IMG/VR virus record: IMGVR_UViG_3300044294_000577
Location: 1 to 35,273 of that record
From: a virus
Direction: 5' to 3' (one strand)
Length of the DNA stretch: 35,273 nucleotides
The translations under genes were made by a program, and so were the position numbers. The notes below the pieces were generated by a model. The model saw only the letters and a program-made list of their open reading frames with translations. It ran no database searches and was not told the origin of the DNA. Below, piece after piece: positions 22,069-28,185 of this stretch; positions within the stretch are counted from its first letter, which is position 1; each line of letters opens with the position of its first letter.

Positions 22069-22299
22069 TCAGCAGTGGCGAAGGTCGAGGTTGACGGTGG
22101 CGGCGCTGGGCGCGCTGCGGCGGCGAACAATCTCTTCGCGCAGCGCCATCAGCCGGGCGGCGACGCTCTTTCGGCTATCAAGCAGCTTGGAAAGCGCGTC
22201 GAGCTGCCGGTTGATGCGGTCATCAAGCTCCTCGAGGTGCTGAGCGGCGCCGTCCTCGGCAAGCTTCAGAGCGTCGTTGACGTAGTCGGGCGAGGCCAT
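22069..22299 (-). CDS. Unknown coiled-coil protein (76 aa)
   Basis: A 76-residue protein whose middle (LKLAEDGAAQHLEELDDRIN, then RQLDALSKLLDSRKSVAARL and MALREEIVRRR) has a heptad-like spacing of Leu and charged residues, so a dimeric coiled coil is likely. It begins 3 bases after the HTH gene stop. No function is known to me. A 64-base gap separates it from the acyl carrier protein. Confidence 0.6.
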   Translation of the reverse strand: MASPDYVNDALKLAEDGAAQHLEELDDRINRQLDALSKLLDSRKSVAARLMALREEIVRRRSAPSAATVNLDLRHC

Positions 22300-22302
22300 G
22301 GG

Positions 22303-22743
22303 TTAGCCCGCCACGCTCGAGGGCGTCAGCGACATGGCGGCGTCGTAGGCGCGTTGGGCGACGTCGAGCTGCTCGCGGGCGGATTCCTGCGTCGCGCGGA
22401 TCTCTCCAGCGTCGCGTTTACCGTCGGCGTCCATGTCATGAACGAGGCGCAAGGTCTTGGCGCTGGTGGCCACGGAGGCGACCACCGCCGCGGCGATCTC
22501 GTTGTGCTGCTCGCCCTCGATAGCGCGGGTGGCCGGGCCGGTCACAAGCGCGAGGCCGGCATGCTCCTGCAGCAGCAGGATCGACATGAAGGGCATCACG
22601 TCGGCGTGGCCGATGTTTTGGTACTTCGACACCTGCTGGTGGCTCACCTCCAGCATGGTGGCGACGGGAACCACCCCGCCGGCCGCCTTAATCAGCTGGC
22701 GCGTGAAAGCCTTCACCTCTTCGAAGGTCAGGGCGCGGCTCAT
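22303..22743 (-). CDS. HTH regulator, first gene of the leftward replication operon (146 aa)
   Basis: The 146-residue product opens SRALTFEEVKAFTRQLIKAA, then GGVVPVATMLEVSHQQVSKY and QNIGHADVMPFMSILLLQEH (residues about 20-60). This is a helix-turn-helix like those of phage early regulators that read A-x-x-L-x-V-S-x-Q-x-V-S. The second half is helical. GAGG lies 8 bases before the ATG at 22743. Being first in the operon, it may regulate the operon itself. An inverted repeat ATTGC-N7-GCAAT lies 60-76 bases upstream (22803-22819) and is a possible site. Confidence 0.7.
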   Translation of the reverse strand: MSRALTFEEVKAFTRQLIKAAGGVVPVATMLEVSHQQVSKYQNIGHADVMPFMSILLLQEHAGLALVTGPATRAIEGEQHNEIAAAVVASVATSAKTLRLVHDMDADGKRDAGEIRATQESAREQLDVAQRAYDAAMSLTPSSVAG

Positions 22744-22802
22744 GCGAGAACCTCGTTATGGTTTGGGGTGAGCCGCCGGACGGTCCAATCGGCGGTTGCA
22801 CG

Positions 22803-22819
22803 ATTGCGAACTTTGCAAT
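22803..22819. promoter_or_regulatory. Inverted repeat upstream of the HTH regulator gene
   Basis: ATTGC-N7-GCAAT is a perfect 5-bp inverted repeat, with another TTGCA just to its left (TTGCACGA). It lies 60-76 bases before the HTH gene start and may be its own operator. Confidence 0.35.
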
Positions 22820-23097
22820 GCGCGCCCGCGAGGCCGGCGGTGGCATGGTCGGCGACATGGGAACGCCAGACGACATTCGAGGAACGACCACCGGCAAAAG
22901 GATCCCGGCGCGCGCTGCGAACGGCGCCGGGACAAGTCTGGTGGGAAGCGCCCCTCAGGGCTTCGCGGAAGCGGCGCGAGATCCACGATTCGCGGACAGC
23001 CTCATTCCGATGTTCATATTCGTTAACATCGCTGCGACCGTAATTGACGGAGTCATCCCGACGAATCGCCCCCACAAACGCAAAGGTGGTGGGGTTG

Positions 23098-23286
23098 ATG
23101 GTCTCGAAGCAAAAAACCGACGAAACGGTGCGATTATCACACGCGGAGCGGGTGAAGTGCCGGCAAGAGCGCATCCAGGACCTGGCGACGCTAAGCCAAG
23201 AAACTCGGCGCGGAGCGTATGCGCGAAGCTGGATCCTTGCGGGCTGCAAGGCGTGCGGCCGTTGCGCGGACATGGCGACCGGCTGA
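23098..23286 (+). CDS. Possible small Cys-containing protein (62 aa), doubtful
   Basis: From the ATG at 23098 the frame gives 62 residues, VSKQKTDETVRLSHAERVKC, with a basic middle and a C-terminal CKACGRC that could hold zinc. A GGTGG-rich stretch precedes the ATG. The frame ends 5 bases before the stop of the convergent Cro-like gene. A TTGACG with two GANTC sites lies 31-54 bases upstream, as expected of a GcrA-type promoter. I do not recognise the family, and it may be chance. Confidence 0.35.
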   Translation: MVSKQKTDETVRLSHAERVKCRQERIQDLATLSQETRRGAYARSWILAGCKACGRCADMATG

Positions 23287-23290
23287 CGCA

Positions 23291-23533
23291 TCAAGCTGCC
23301 TCGCATTGCGGGCGGGGTACATCGGCCGGCCAAATCGCGGAGGCTGGCCAGTTCTCGGAGAACCAAGCCATGACGGCGTCGTACTTTCGCGCGGTGAAGG
23401 TGGTCGCGTCCAACCTGTCAAAGAAGCGACTGTCCCCGGCGGCGAGCCGCGAAACCGTGCTCAGCTCAAGCGCCTTCGCCGCACAGAACGCGCGGGCCGT
23501 GGAGGTCAGATGATGGCGCAAGTCAGCTTCCAT
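23291..23533 (-). CDS. Cro-like or excisionase-like small phage protein (80 aa)
   Basis: This 80-residue protein reads as a helix-turn-helix followed by a tryptophan-rich tail: TARAFCAAKALELSTVSRLA, AGDSRFFDRLDATTFTARKY, then DAVMAWFSENWPASAIWPAD. I recall the same FF-x-x-L and WFSxxWP pattern in small proteins encoded beside repressors in rhizobial and caulobacterial prophages. Its promoter region contains operator 1 between TTGACT and TATCGT, so it should be the first gene turned off by the repressor and may act like Cro. No other gene overlaps it convincingly, although a plus-strand frame crosses it. Confidence 0.72.
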   Translation of the reverse strand: MEADLRHHLTSTARAFCAAKALELSTVSRLAAGDSRFFDRLDATTFTARKYDAVMAWFSENWPASAIWPADVPRPQCEAA

Positions 23534-23539
23534 GAGCAG

Positions 23540-23570
23540 AACGATAGTGGGATATTTCCCACTCAGTCAA
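23540..23570 (-). promoter_or_regulatory. Leftward early promoter overlapped by operator 1
   Basis: Read leftwards, TTGACT (23570-23565) is a good -35 and TATCGT (about 23546-23541) a weak -10 with an 18-base spacer. Operator 1 fills the spacer, so repressor binding would block RNA polymerase. It would drive the Cro-like gene at 23533 and possibly the operon beyond. Confidence 0.6.
23546..23563. promoter_or_regulatory. Repressor operator 1 (perfect palindrome)
   Basis: AGTGGGATATTTCCCACT is a perfect palindrome of 7-bp arms around TATT. The identical 18-mer in the other orientation occurs at 25202-25219. Repressor gene and both promoters are adjacent, so this is very likely its main site. 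Confidence 0.78.
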
Positions 23571-23586
23571 ATGGAAACTTCCAACT
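23569..23586. promoter_or_regulatory. Weak repressor operator between 1 and 2
   Basis: AAATGGAAACTTCCAACT matches operator 1 at 12 of 18 positions with the same GG-N6-CC core. Its centre is 23 bp from that of operator 1, close to the spacing of lambda operators, so it could bind a second dimer cooperatively. Confidence 0.45.
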
Positions 23587-23603
23587 TTGGTTTACCTCAG
23601 GTC

Positions 23604-23621
23604 GGTCGGATATTTCCGACA
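23604..23621. promoter_or_regulatory. Repressor operator 2, abutting the repressor start codon
   Basis: GGTCGGATATTTCCGACA keeps the GTCGGA/TCCGAC arms and the TATT centre and matches operator 1 at 14 of 18 positions. It ends on the first base of the preferred repressor ATG (23621), so binding here would shut off repressor synthesis itself. Confidence 0.65.
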
Positions 23622-24274
23622 TGGCCAAGGACCTTGCGGATCTTGTGAGCGAGCGCCTCGAAGCGCTGGGCATCAACGCGTTCGAGGCAGCGCGGCGGAT
23701 GGGCAAGAAGACCGACCGCCACTACGTCCACGACATCATCAATCGGAAGAAACGAAGCGTCCGGAGCGATAAGCTCCCCTTGCTGGCCAGCGCGCTGCAG
23801 ATGACCCCTGCTGAGCTGGGCACTCCAGGCTCACCGCCGCCAACCAACGTTTTCACTGTGCCGATTGTCGGGCGCGTCGGCGATCGCGTTGACGGATCCG
23901 TGCTTCCAGCCGAGGCCGGCTCCGCGCCGCCACTACCAGGCTCTGATAGAGAAACAGTCGCGGTCGAAGTTGGTGCGCAACTGCATGATTTTGCCGAAGA
24001 AGGATCGCTCCTCTACTTCGGCTATAAGTCCAGTTGCCCTGACCAGGAATACCTAGATCATCTCGTCCTTGTGCAACTGAAGAACAGCCCCCAGCCCGTG
24101 GTCGCGCGCCTGCTTCGCGGCTCTAGGCCGGAGCACTATGACGTGGCGCCATGGATCGGCCCGAAGCGTCGGGATGAGGCTGTCGAGTGGGTGTACGAGT
24201 ATTTGGGCCACCTCTCCGCCAAGCAAGTCGAGCGGATGCCTAAGCCGGTCACCGATCCTGCCAAGCTGAGCTAG
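23621..24274 (+). CDS. CI-like phage repressor with S24 peptidase-type C-terminus
   Basis: From the ATG at 23621 the product is 217 residues. The N-terminal DNA-binding part is MAKDLADLVSERLEALGINA, then FEAARRMGKKTDRHYVHDII (about residues 1-45), a lambda-repressor-like helix-turn-helix. The C-terminal part (PIVGRVGDRVDGSVLPAE, then EGSLLYFGYKSSCPDQEYLD, LVLVQLKNSPQPVVARLLRG) has the sheet pattern of the LexA/CI dimerisation domain. Expected S-x-x-P and K catalytic residues are not clear, so it may not self-cleave. No ribosome binding site precedes this ATG, as if leaderless. A start at 23510 or 23513 with a strong GGAGG is an alternative, but it would run through the operators. It ends 3 bases from the convergent immunity gene. 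Confidence 0.82.
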   Translation: MAKDLADLVSERLEALGINAFEAARRMGKKTDRHYVHDIINRKKRSVRSDKLPLLASALQMTPAELGTPGSPPPTNVFTVPIVGRVGDRVDGSVLPAEAGSAPPLPGSDRETVAVEVGAQLHDFAEEGSLLYFGYKSSCPDQEYLDHLVLVQLKNSPQPVVARLLRGSRPEHYDVAPWIGPKRRDEAVEWVYEYLGHLSAKQVERMPKPVTDPAKLS

Positions 24275-24277
24275 GCG

Positions 24278-25084
24278 TCACATCGGCTGAAGAAATTCGC
24301 CCGCAACCGATACCGTCGTTGCTCGGACGCAAGAACTGCTCAGCACATCCTCGCAAGTCACCTTCACGTGCATCCAGCCATTTGCCGTGGGGGTTTTGAT
24401 TTGGCAGGTGACGATGTGCTCCAGCTCACCAGCCACCAAATGGGGATCGTCGCCGATAACGACGGATACGTTCCGTCCCCGCTTGAATAGCCTCGGGACC
24501 TGACTTGTCCCGACCGCGCAAACATTCACCAACTCGAACTGACTGTCCAAATACGCTGGAACTTTGGGCTCTTCGTTGGCCGAAAAGCTGTCTCGGGCTG
24601 ATACGACGATAGATCCTATCGCGAGAAGCGCGATCGGGACCACCGCAACCAGAATAACCAGGTCGCCCTTCGACTTCTTCCGAGGGCCCGCAGACGCAGC
24701 TTGCTCTGGAACCACCGGCTCTGAGACCGGATCGCGCGGCGCGCTCCCGCCACCCTGGGCAAGCACAGTCGCCTTCTGAGCCGCGAACTCATCTTCCGTC
24801 AAAGCGCCTGAGGCGCGCAGCGCGGCCAAGCGCTCCAGGGCGGCCAAACTGTCCGGCGCAGCAGCGGAGGTAGAGGGCTGCAAGCCTGCCGGCGAAGGTC
24901 TGTCTTGCGCAGCAAAGGCCCAGACCATGGCAATGACCCACCCGACCAATGTCCAACCGGCCAGGAGATTGAGCACTAGGATAGCGGCGGTCTGCCGGTG
25001 GGAACGAAGCGCCGCTACAATCGATGGCGCGAAATACAGAGCTAGCAGGAACAGTCCAACTAGCGCGCCAATACCTTCGTCCAT
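24278..25084 (-). CDS. Superinfection immunity-type membrane protein with SHOCT domain
   Basis: The 268-residue product starts with two membrane helices (GALVGLFLLALYFAPSIVAA, about 6-26, and AILVLNLLAGWTLVGWVIAM, about 34-57) matching the superinfection immunity (Imm) family pattern Y-F-x-P-S-I-x-A-x-x-R-x-H-R and N-x-x-x-G-W-T-x-x-G-W. A SHOCT motif follows (LAALERLAALRASGALTEDE, about 80-108), then a Lys-rich turn, a third membrane helix (DLVILVAVVPIALLAIGSIV, about 141-163) and a 105-residue extracytoplasmic tail with four Cys. Imm of T4 blocks DNA entry of related phages. It lies between the repressor and the right operators, convergent with the repressor, so it may be expressed in lysogens. 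Confidence 0.8.
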   Translation of the reverse strand: MDEGIGALVGLFLLALYFAPSIVAALRSHRQTAAILVLNLLAGWTLVGWVIAMVWAFAAQDRPSPAGLQPSTSAAAPDSLAALERLAALRASGALTEDEFAAQKATVLAQGGGSAPRDPVSEPVVPEQAASAGPRKKSKGDLVILVAVVPIALLAIGSIVVSARDSFSANEEPKVPAYLDSQFELVNVCAVGTSQVPRLFKRGRNVSVVIGDDPHLVAGELEHIVTCQIKTPTANGWMHVKVTCEDVLSSSCVRATTVSVAGEFLQPM

Positions 25085-25172
25085 CGCTGCACCCCATTGC
25101 TACTTATGAGGATCGCACGCCAACAGCGCATCGTCTGGTTGGAAAGCTCCCGCTATTGCCGAGTCGCGGGAT

Positions 25173-25190
25173 CGTGGGTTTTTTCCCACT
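25173..25190. promoter_or_regulatory. Repressor operator, imperfect copy at the right promoter
   Basis: CGTGGGTTTTTTCCCACT keeps the GTGGG-N6-CCCAC core with a T6 centre. Its centre is 29 bp from that of the perfect operator to the right. It lies just upstream of the TTGACA of the rightward promoter. A GAGTC (GANTC) site is 8 bases to its left (25161-25165). Confidence 0.55.
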
Positions 25191-25196
25191 ACCTCG

Positions 25197-25225
25197 TTGA
25201 CAGTGGGAAATATCCCACTTAGCGT
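25197..25225 (+). promoter_or_regulatory. Rightward early promoter overlapped by an operator
   Basis: TTGACA at 25197-25202 is a perfect -35. A 17-base spacer leads to TAGCGT (25220-25225), a weak -10. The 18-bp operator at 25202-25219 fills the spacer. It would drive the rightward operon starting at 25255. Confidence 0.7.
25202..25219. promoter_or_regulatory. Repressor operator 3, exact copy of operator 1 at the right promoter
   Basis: AGTGGGAAATATCCCACT is the exact reverse complement of operator 1, 1.65 kb away. An 18-base identity between two promoter regions in one window is not expected by chance and shows one regulator controls both arms. Confidence 0.8.
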
Positions 25226-25254
25226 TTGGACCGTCCACCACGACGGAGCCGACG

Positions 25255-25377
25255 ATGCGGCAGCCCATCATCCCCCCCGACCAGAGCCCGGCTCAGCCTA
25301 CGGGTATTGAGCCTGGCTGGCTGCTGGTTGTTGTCGGCGCTGTCGTGGTGGCGCTGGCGCAATGGGCGGGCCTGTGA
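25255..25377 (+). CDS. Tiny single-pass membrane protein, first gene of the rightward operon (40 aa)
   Basis: Forty residues: a proline-rich start (MRQPIIPPDQSPAQPTGIEP) and one membrane helix (GWLLVVVGAVVVALAQWAGL). GGAG lies 6 bases before the ATG, and the stop overlaps the next start (TGATG). It is the first coding sequence after the rightward promoter, so it should be made early in induction. Function unknown. Confidence 0.6.
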   Translation: MRQPIIPPDQSPAQPTGIEPGWLLVVVGAVVVALAQWAGL

Positions 25378-25592
25378 TGGGCCGGGCGTCGACACGGATC
25401 GACATGGCGCTTGGCCATCTGGCCAAAGGCCCAGCGACCGGCGCGCAGCTGGCCGATGTTCTGTGCACCCACACCGGCGATATCGCTCGCATGATGAGCC
25501 AGCTGGTCGAGAAGGGGCGCGTGCGCCGCATCGACGGCGGCTCTGGGCGCGGATCGGTTGCGATCTACGCCCTGCCCCACCCTCACATCTGA
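25377..25592 (+). CDS. Small winged-helix DNA-binding protein (71 aa)
   Basis: From the ATG at 25377 the product has 71 residues, GRASTRIDMALGHLAKGPAT, then GAQLADVLCTHTGDIARMMS and QLVEKGRVRRIDGGSGRGSV. This is a compact winged helix like those of MarR or FaeA-type regulators. The start overlaps the stop of the previous gene. It may regulate the rightward operon or bind near the switch; no evidence beyond the fold. Confidence 0.7.
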   Translation: MGRASTRIDMALGHLAKGPATGAQLADVLCTHTGDIARMMSQLVEKGRVRRIDGGSGRGSVAIYALPHPHI

Positions 25593-25600
25593 GAGACGCC

Positions 25601-26315
<715 letters not shown>

Positions 26316-26323
<8 letters not shown>

Positions 26324-26669
26324 GTCATCCGTCACTCTCGAGGTTGACCTGACCACGGCGATCAGCGTCGTCGAAACCACCGGTGATAGGCTTCTCATCG
26401 TCATCGGCGGCCCCGATGATCCTCAGAAGCTGGCCCTGATCATGCCCAGCCTGAGCGCGATGCTCTTGGCAGCGCGGATCAGCACATGCCGGCTGGGCCA
26501 GCTGCGCGAAGAGTTCGAGGGCTTCGTCACGGCACGGCAGGCCGTCAGCAAGGCCATGGAGTCTCTTGAAACCGTTCGCGCCGAGCGCGCCGCGGAGCGC
26601 GTCGCGGCGACGGCCGCTGGCGTTGAAGACGCTAACGTCGTCGATCTCTCTTCGCGGCGGCAGCCATGA
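26316..26669 (+). CDS. Unknown protein (117 aa)
   Basis: A 117-residue product: a beta-rich start (AKSSVTLEVDLTTAISVVET, TTGDRLLIVIGGPDDPQKLA) followed by two long helices (GQLREEFEGFVTARQAVSKA, MESLETVRAERAAERVAATA). No motif recognised. It overlaps its upstream neighbour by 8 bases and the next small gene by 4 (ATGA). Confidence 0.65.
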
Positions 26670-26776
26670 CGCTCGCCCATTTCACCGGCCTGCTCCTGGC
26701 CGCCGCCGCGCCGACAGCGCTCTGCGGCCTCCTCGCCATCGTCATCACCTTGCACGCTGAATGGAGGGACCGATGA
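26666..26776 (+). CDS. Tiny membrane protein (36 aa)
   Basis: Thirty-six residues, MTLAHFTGLLLAAAAPTALC, followed by a hydrophobic run GLLAIVITLH and a charged end. ATGA overlaps on both sides link it to its neighbours, the best evidence that it is real. Function unknown. Confidence 0.55.
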   Translation: MTLAHFTGLLLAAAAPTALCGLLAIVITLHAEWRDR

Positions 26777-26991
26777 GCCTTTCCCAAGCCGATGCGACCT
26801 TCCTGGCCCTCTCGGGGATTTGGGTGCTTCTAGGCCTCGCCTCGATCGTCAATCTTGCGACAGGATGGCCGCCACGGGCGAGCTTTGACCGCCTCGCCGC
26901 CCAGATCGTGCGCCTCGGGTGCTGCGGGACCGTTCTCTACATCTCTGGCCGGATCTTCGTTGATCGCCTGATTGAGATCGCGGCCCGATGA
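26773..26991 (+). CDS. Small two-helix membrane protein (72 aa)
   Basis: From the ATG at 26773 (GGAGG 5 bases upstream) the product has 72 residues with membrane segments TFLALSGIWVLLGLASIVNL (about 9-28) and VRLGCCGTVLYISGRIFVDR (about 48-67). The start overlaps the previous stop and the end overlaps the SciP-like gene. An ATG 12 bases earlier is possible but lacks this ribosome binding site. Function unknown. Confidence 0.6.
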   Translation: MSLSQADATFLALSGIWVLLGLASIVNLATGWPPRASFDRLAAQIVRLGCCGTVLYISGRIFVDRLIEIAAR

Positions 26992-27230
26992 GCGCGCATC
27001 GCCTGCATCCGGCGTTGCGACCAGTCACCCGATGGGTCGCGTCTCGCCGCGAGGCGGTCGCGCTGGCGATCGTCAGGGACGAGATCAGTTTCACCGAGGC
27101 GCTGGAAGCGCACGACCTGTCCCCCGACGAGCTGACCAGCTGGATCTTTGGCCTGCGCAGACACGGCCGCGAAGGCCTCTACGCGCTCAAGCCCCGCCTG
27201 CGCAGCCCCACTGCCCTCCTCTCCGCCTGA
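26988..27230 (+). CDS. SciP-like protein (DUF1153-type helix-turn-helix)
   Basis: The 80-residue protein reads RPVTRWVASRREAVALAIVR, then DEISFTEALEAHDLSPDELT and SWIFGLRRHGREGLYALKPR. This follows the DUF1153/SciP pattern of a basic R-W-x-x-R-R-x-x-x-V start, a helix-turn-helix with E-A, a second helix ending S-W, and a G-L tail. In Caulobacter SciP binds DNA and blocks CtrA from activating its promoters. The match is by motif order, not full identity; the generic alternative is a TrpR-like regulator. It starts with an ATGA overlap in a run of small membrane genes. Confidence 0.65.
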   Translation: MSAHRLHPALRPVTRWVASRREAVALAIVRDEISFTEALEAHDLSPDELTSWIFGLRRHGREGLYALKPRLRSPTALLSA

Positions 27231-27247
27231 CCCTTTTGGACCACGAC

Positions 27248-27529
27248 ATGTTCGTCCGCCTCTTCACCATCTGCTTCCTCGTCGGCTTCGGCGCCTATCT
27301 GGCGGCAGCGACAGAAGCCCTGATCGCGCGCCGCAATGTGCGCGCGGCGATCGCGGCGGAAGGTTTGTCCCTGGTCGCCCTCGACCGCGATCGAGGCGTC
27401 GCCTGCCGGCCAGGCCAGTGGCCCTACAGCTTTGTCGCCACGGCCCACGGCGCGCTCGTCGCGGGTGGGGCCTGCTCCGGATCCTGGCGCGGCGACGCGC
27501 GCGTCGTGTCCATCTCCATCCTTCGCTGA
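27248..27529 (+). CDS. Membrane-anchored or exported small protein (93 aa)
   Basis: From the ATG at 27248 the product has 93 residues. It starts with a hydrophobic segment MFVRLFTICFLVGFGAYLAA that may be a signal anchor, then reads GLSLVALDRDRGVACRPGQW and PYSFVATAHGALVAGGACSG, a beta-rich domain with two cysteines that could pair outside the cytoplasm. The end is SVSISILR-like. The upstream extension of this frame overlaps the SciP-like gene and is a shadow. Function unknown. Confidence 0.6.
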   Translation: MFVRLFTICFLVGFGAYLAAATEALIARRNVRAAIAAEGLSLVALDRDRGVACRPGQWPYSFVATAHGALVAGGACSGSWRGDARVVSISILR

Positions 27530-27538
27530 GGACCACCC

Positions 27539-27913
27539 ATGGCCAGCGCTAAATCACCCACTCCCCTGGAGCCTCGTCGCGCCGCAAAGGCCCGGGCGAC
27601 GCGTGAGCAACTCGTCGCCGTCGCGCGGCGCCTTTTCGAGGCTCGTGGGTACGATTCCATCACGGTCCGCGACATCGCCGTCGCGGCCGGTCTTTCCACC
27701 GGCGCCATCTTCTCCGGCTTTTCGGACAAGGGCGACCTGTTCAAGGCCGCCTTCCCCACTGACCACCAGCAGCGACGCGTGGCGGAGGCGATGTGCAACG
27801 CCTACTACGCCGCGAGCGTCTGGGCCGCTGGCTCTTCAGCGCTGCGCGACCGCTGGCTTGCGGCAGCGGCCGACGCCCTGGCCCGACCTTCGATCGCCAC
27901 GAGGGCCGCATGA
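27539..27913 (+). CDS. TetR-type DNA-binding protein with shortened C-terminus (124 aa)
   Basis: Residues about 18-72 are a TetR helix-turn-helix: RATREQLVAVARRLFEARGY, then DSITVRDIAVAAGLSTGAIF and SGFSDKGDLFKAAF. The family usually has about 190-210 residues with a ligand-binding core of six helices. Here only about 50 residues follow (RVAEAMCNAYYAASVWAAGS, ALRDRWLAAAADALAR), so the ligand domain is nearly absent. It may be a stripped DNA-binding module that dimerises by two helices. GAGGA lies 6 bases before the ATG. It overlaps the next gene by 4 bases. Confidence 0.8.
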   Translation: MASAKSPTPLEPRRAAKARATREQLVAVARRLFEARGYDSITVRDIAVAAGLSTGAIFSGFSDKGDLFKAAFPTDHQQRRVAEAMCNAYYAASVWAAGSSALRDRWLAAAADALARPSIATRAA

Positions 27914-28185
27914 GCAAGGCCCAACCCGCCTTCAGGACGCTCGGTCAGATCCAGGCCGAAGCCCGCGCCGCCGAGGCCAAGGGCGAGCAGCGGCGCCAGA
28001 GCGAGGCGGCGAACCTCAACCGGTTCGGAACCGCGATCCGTGACCTCAAAGCCTTCGCGCAGGTCGGCCGCCACCGCGTCACCAAGGCTGCCGACGGCAA
28101 GCCCGCGACCCTCATCATCGACCTTCGCGACGACACCACCGCCGAGGCGGTCGACGGCGCGATCTATGGAGCATGGCAGGAATGA
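27910..28185 (+). CDS. Unknown small protein (91 aa)
   Basis: From the ATG at 27910 (ATGA overlap with the TetR-like gene) the product has 91 residues: a charged helix (GQIQAEARAAEAKGEQRRQS), then a beta-rich end (GRHRVTKAADGKPATLIIDL, RDDTTAEAVDGAIYG). No motif recognised. Confidence 0.6.
   Translation: MSKAQPAFRTLGQIQAEARAAEAKGEQRRQSEAANLNRFGTAIRDLKAFAQVGRHRVTKAADGKPATLIIDLRDDTTAEAVDGAIYGAWQE

Larger units (their letters stand above)
22744..23290. promoter_or_regulatory. 547-base control segment between the two leftward genes
   Basis: No well-supported leftward gene lies here. It should carry the untranslated leader and promoter of the leftward operon. It contains the ATTGC-N7-GCAAT inverted repeat at 22803-22819 and three GANTC sites (22987-22991 GATTC, 23050-23054 GAGTC, 23063-23067 GAATC). 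A TTGACG that could be a -35 (23044-23049) lies directly before the second GANTC on the plus strand. A short plus-strand frame (23098-23286) may be real. The long frames on both strands have poor codon patterns and are rejected. Confidence 0.5.

Noticed and set aside
22740-23366. 208-residue minus-strand frame across the control segment
   Set aside because: Crosses the control segment and the end of the better supported Cro-like gene; composition is uneven and no domain is seen.
22758-23513. 251-residue plus-strand frame ending at the repressor upstream start
   Set aside because: Its last third is antisense to the Cro-like gene and it lacks a credible start signal; the TGATG overlap with the longer repressor form looked suggestive but is weak evidence.
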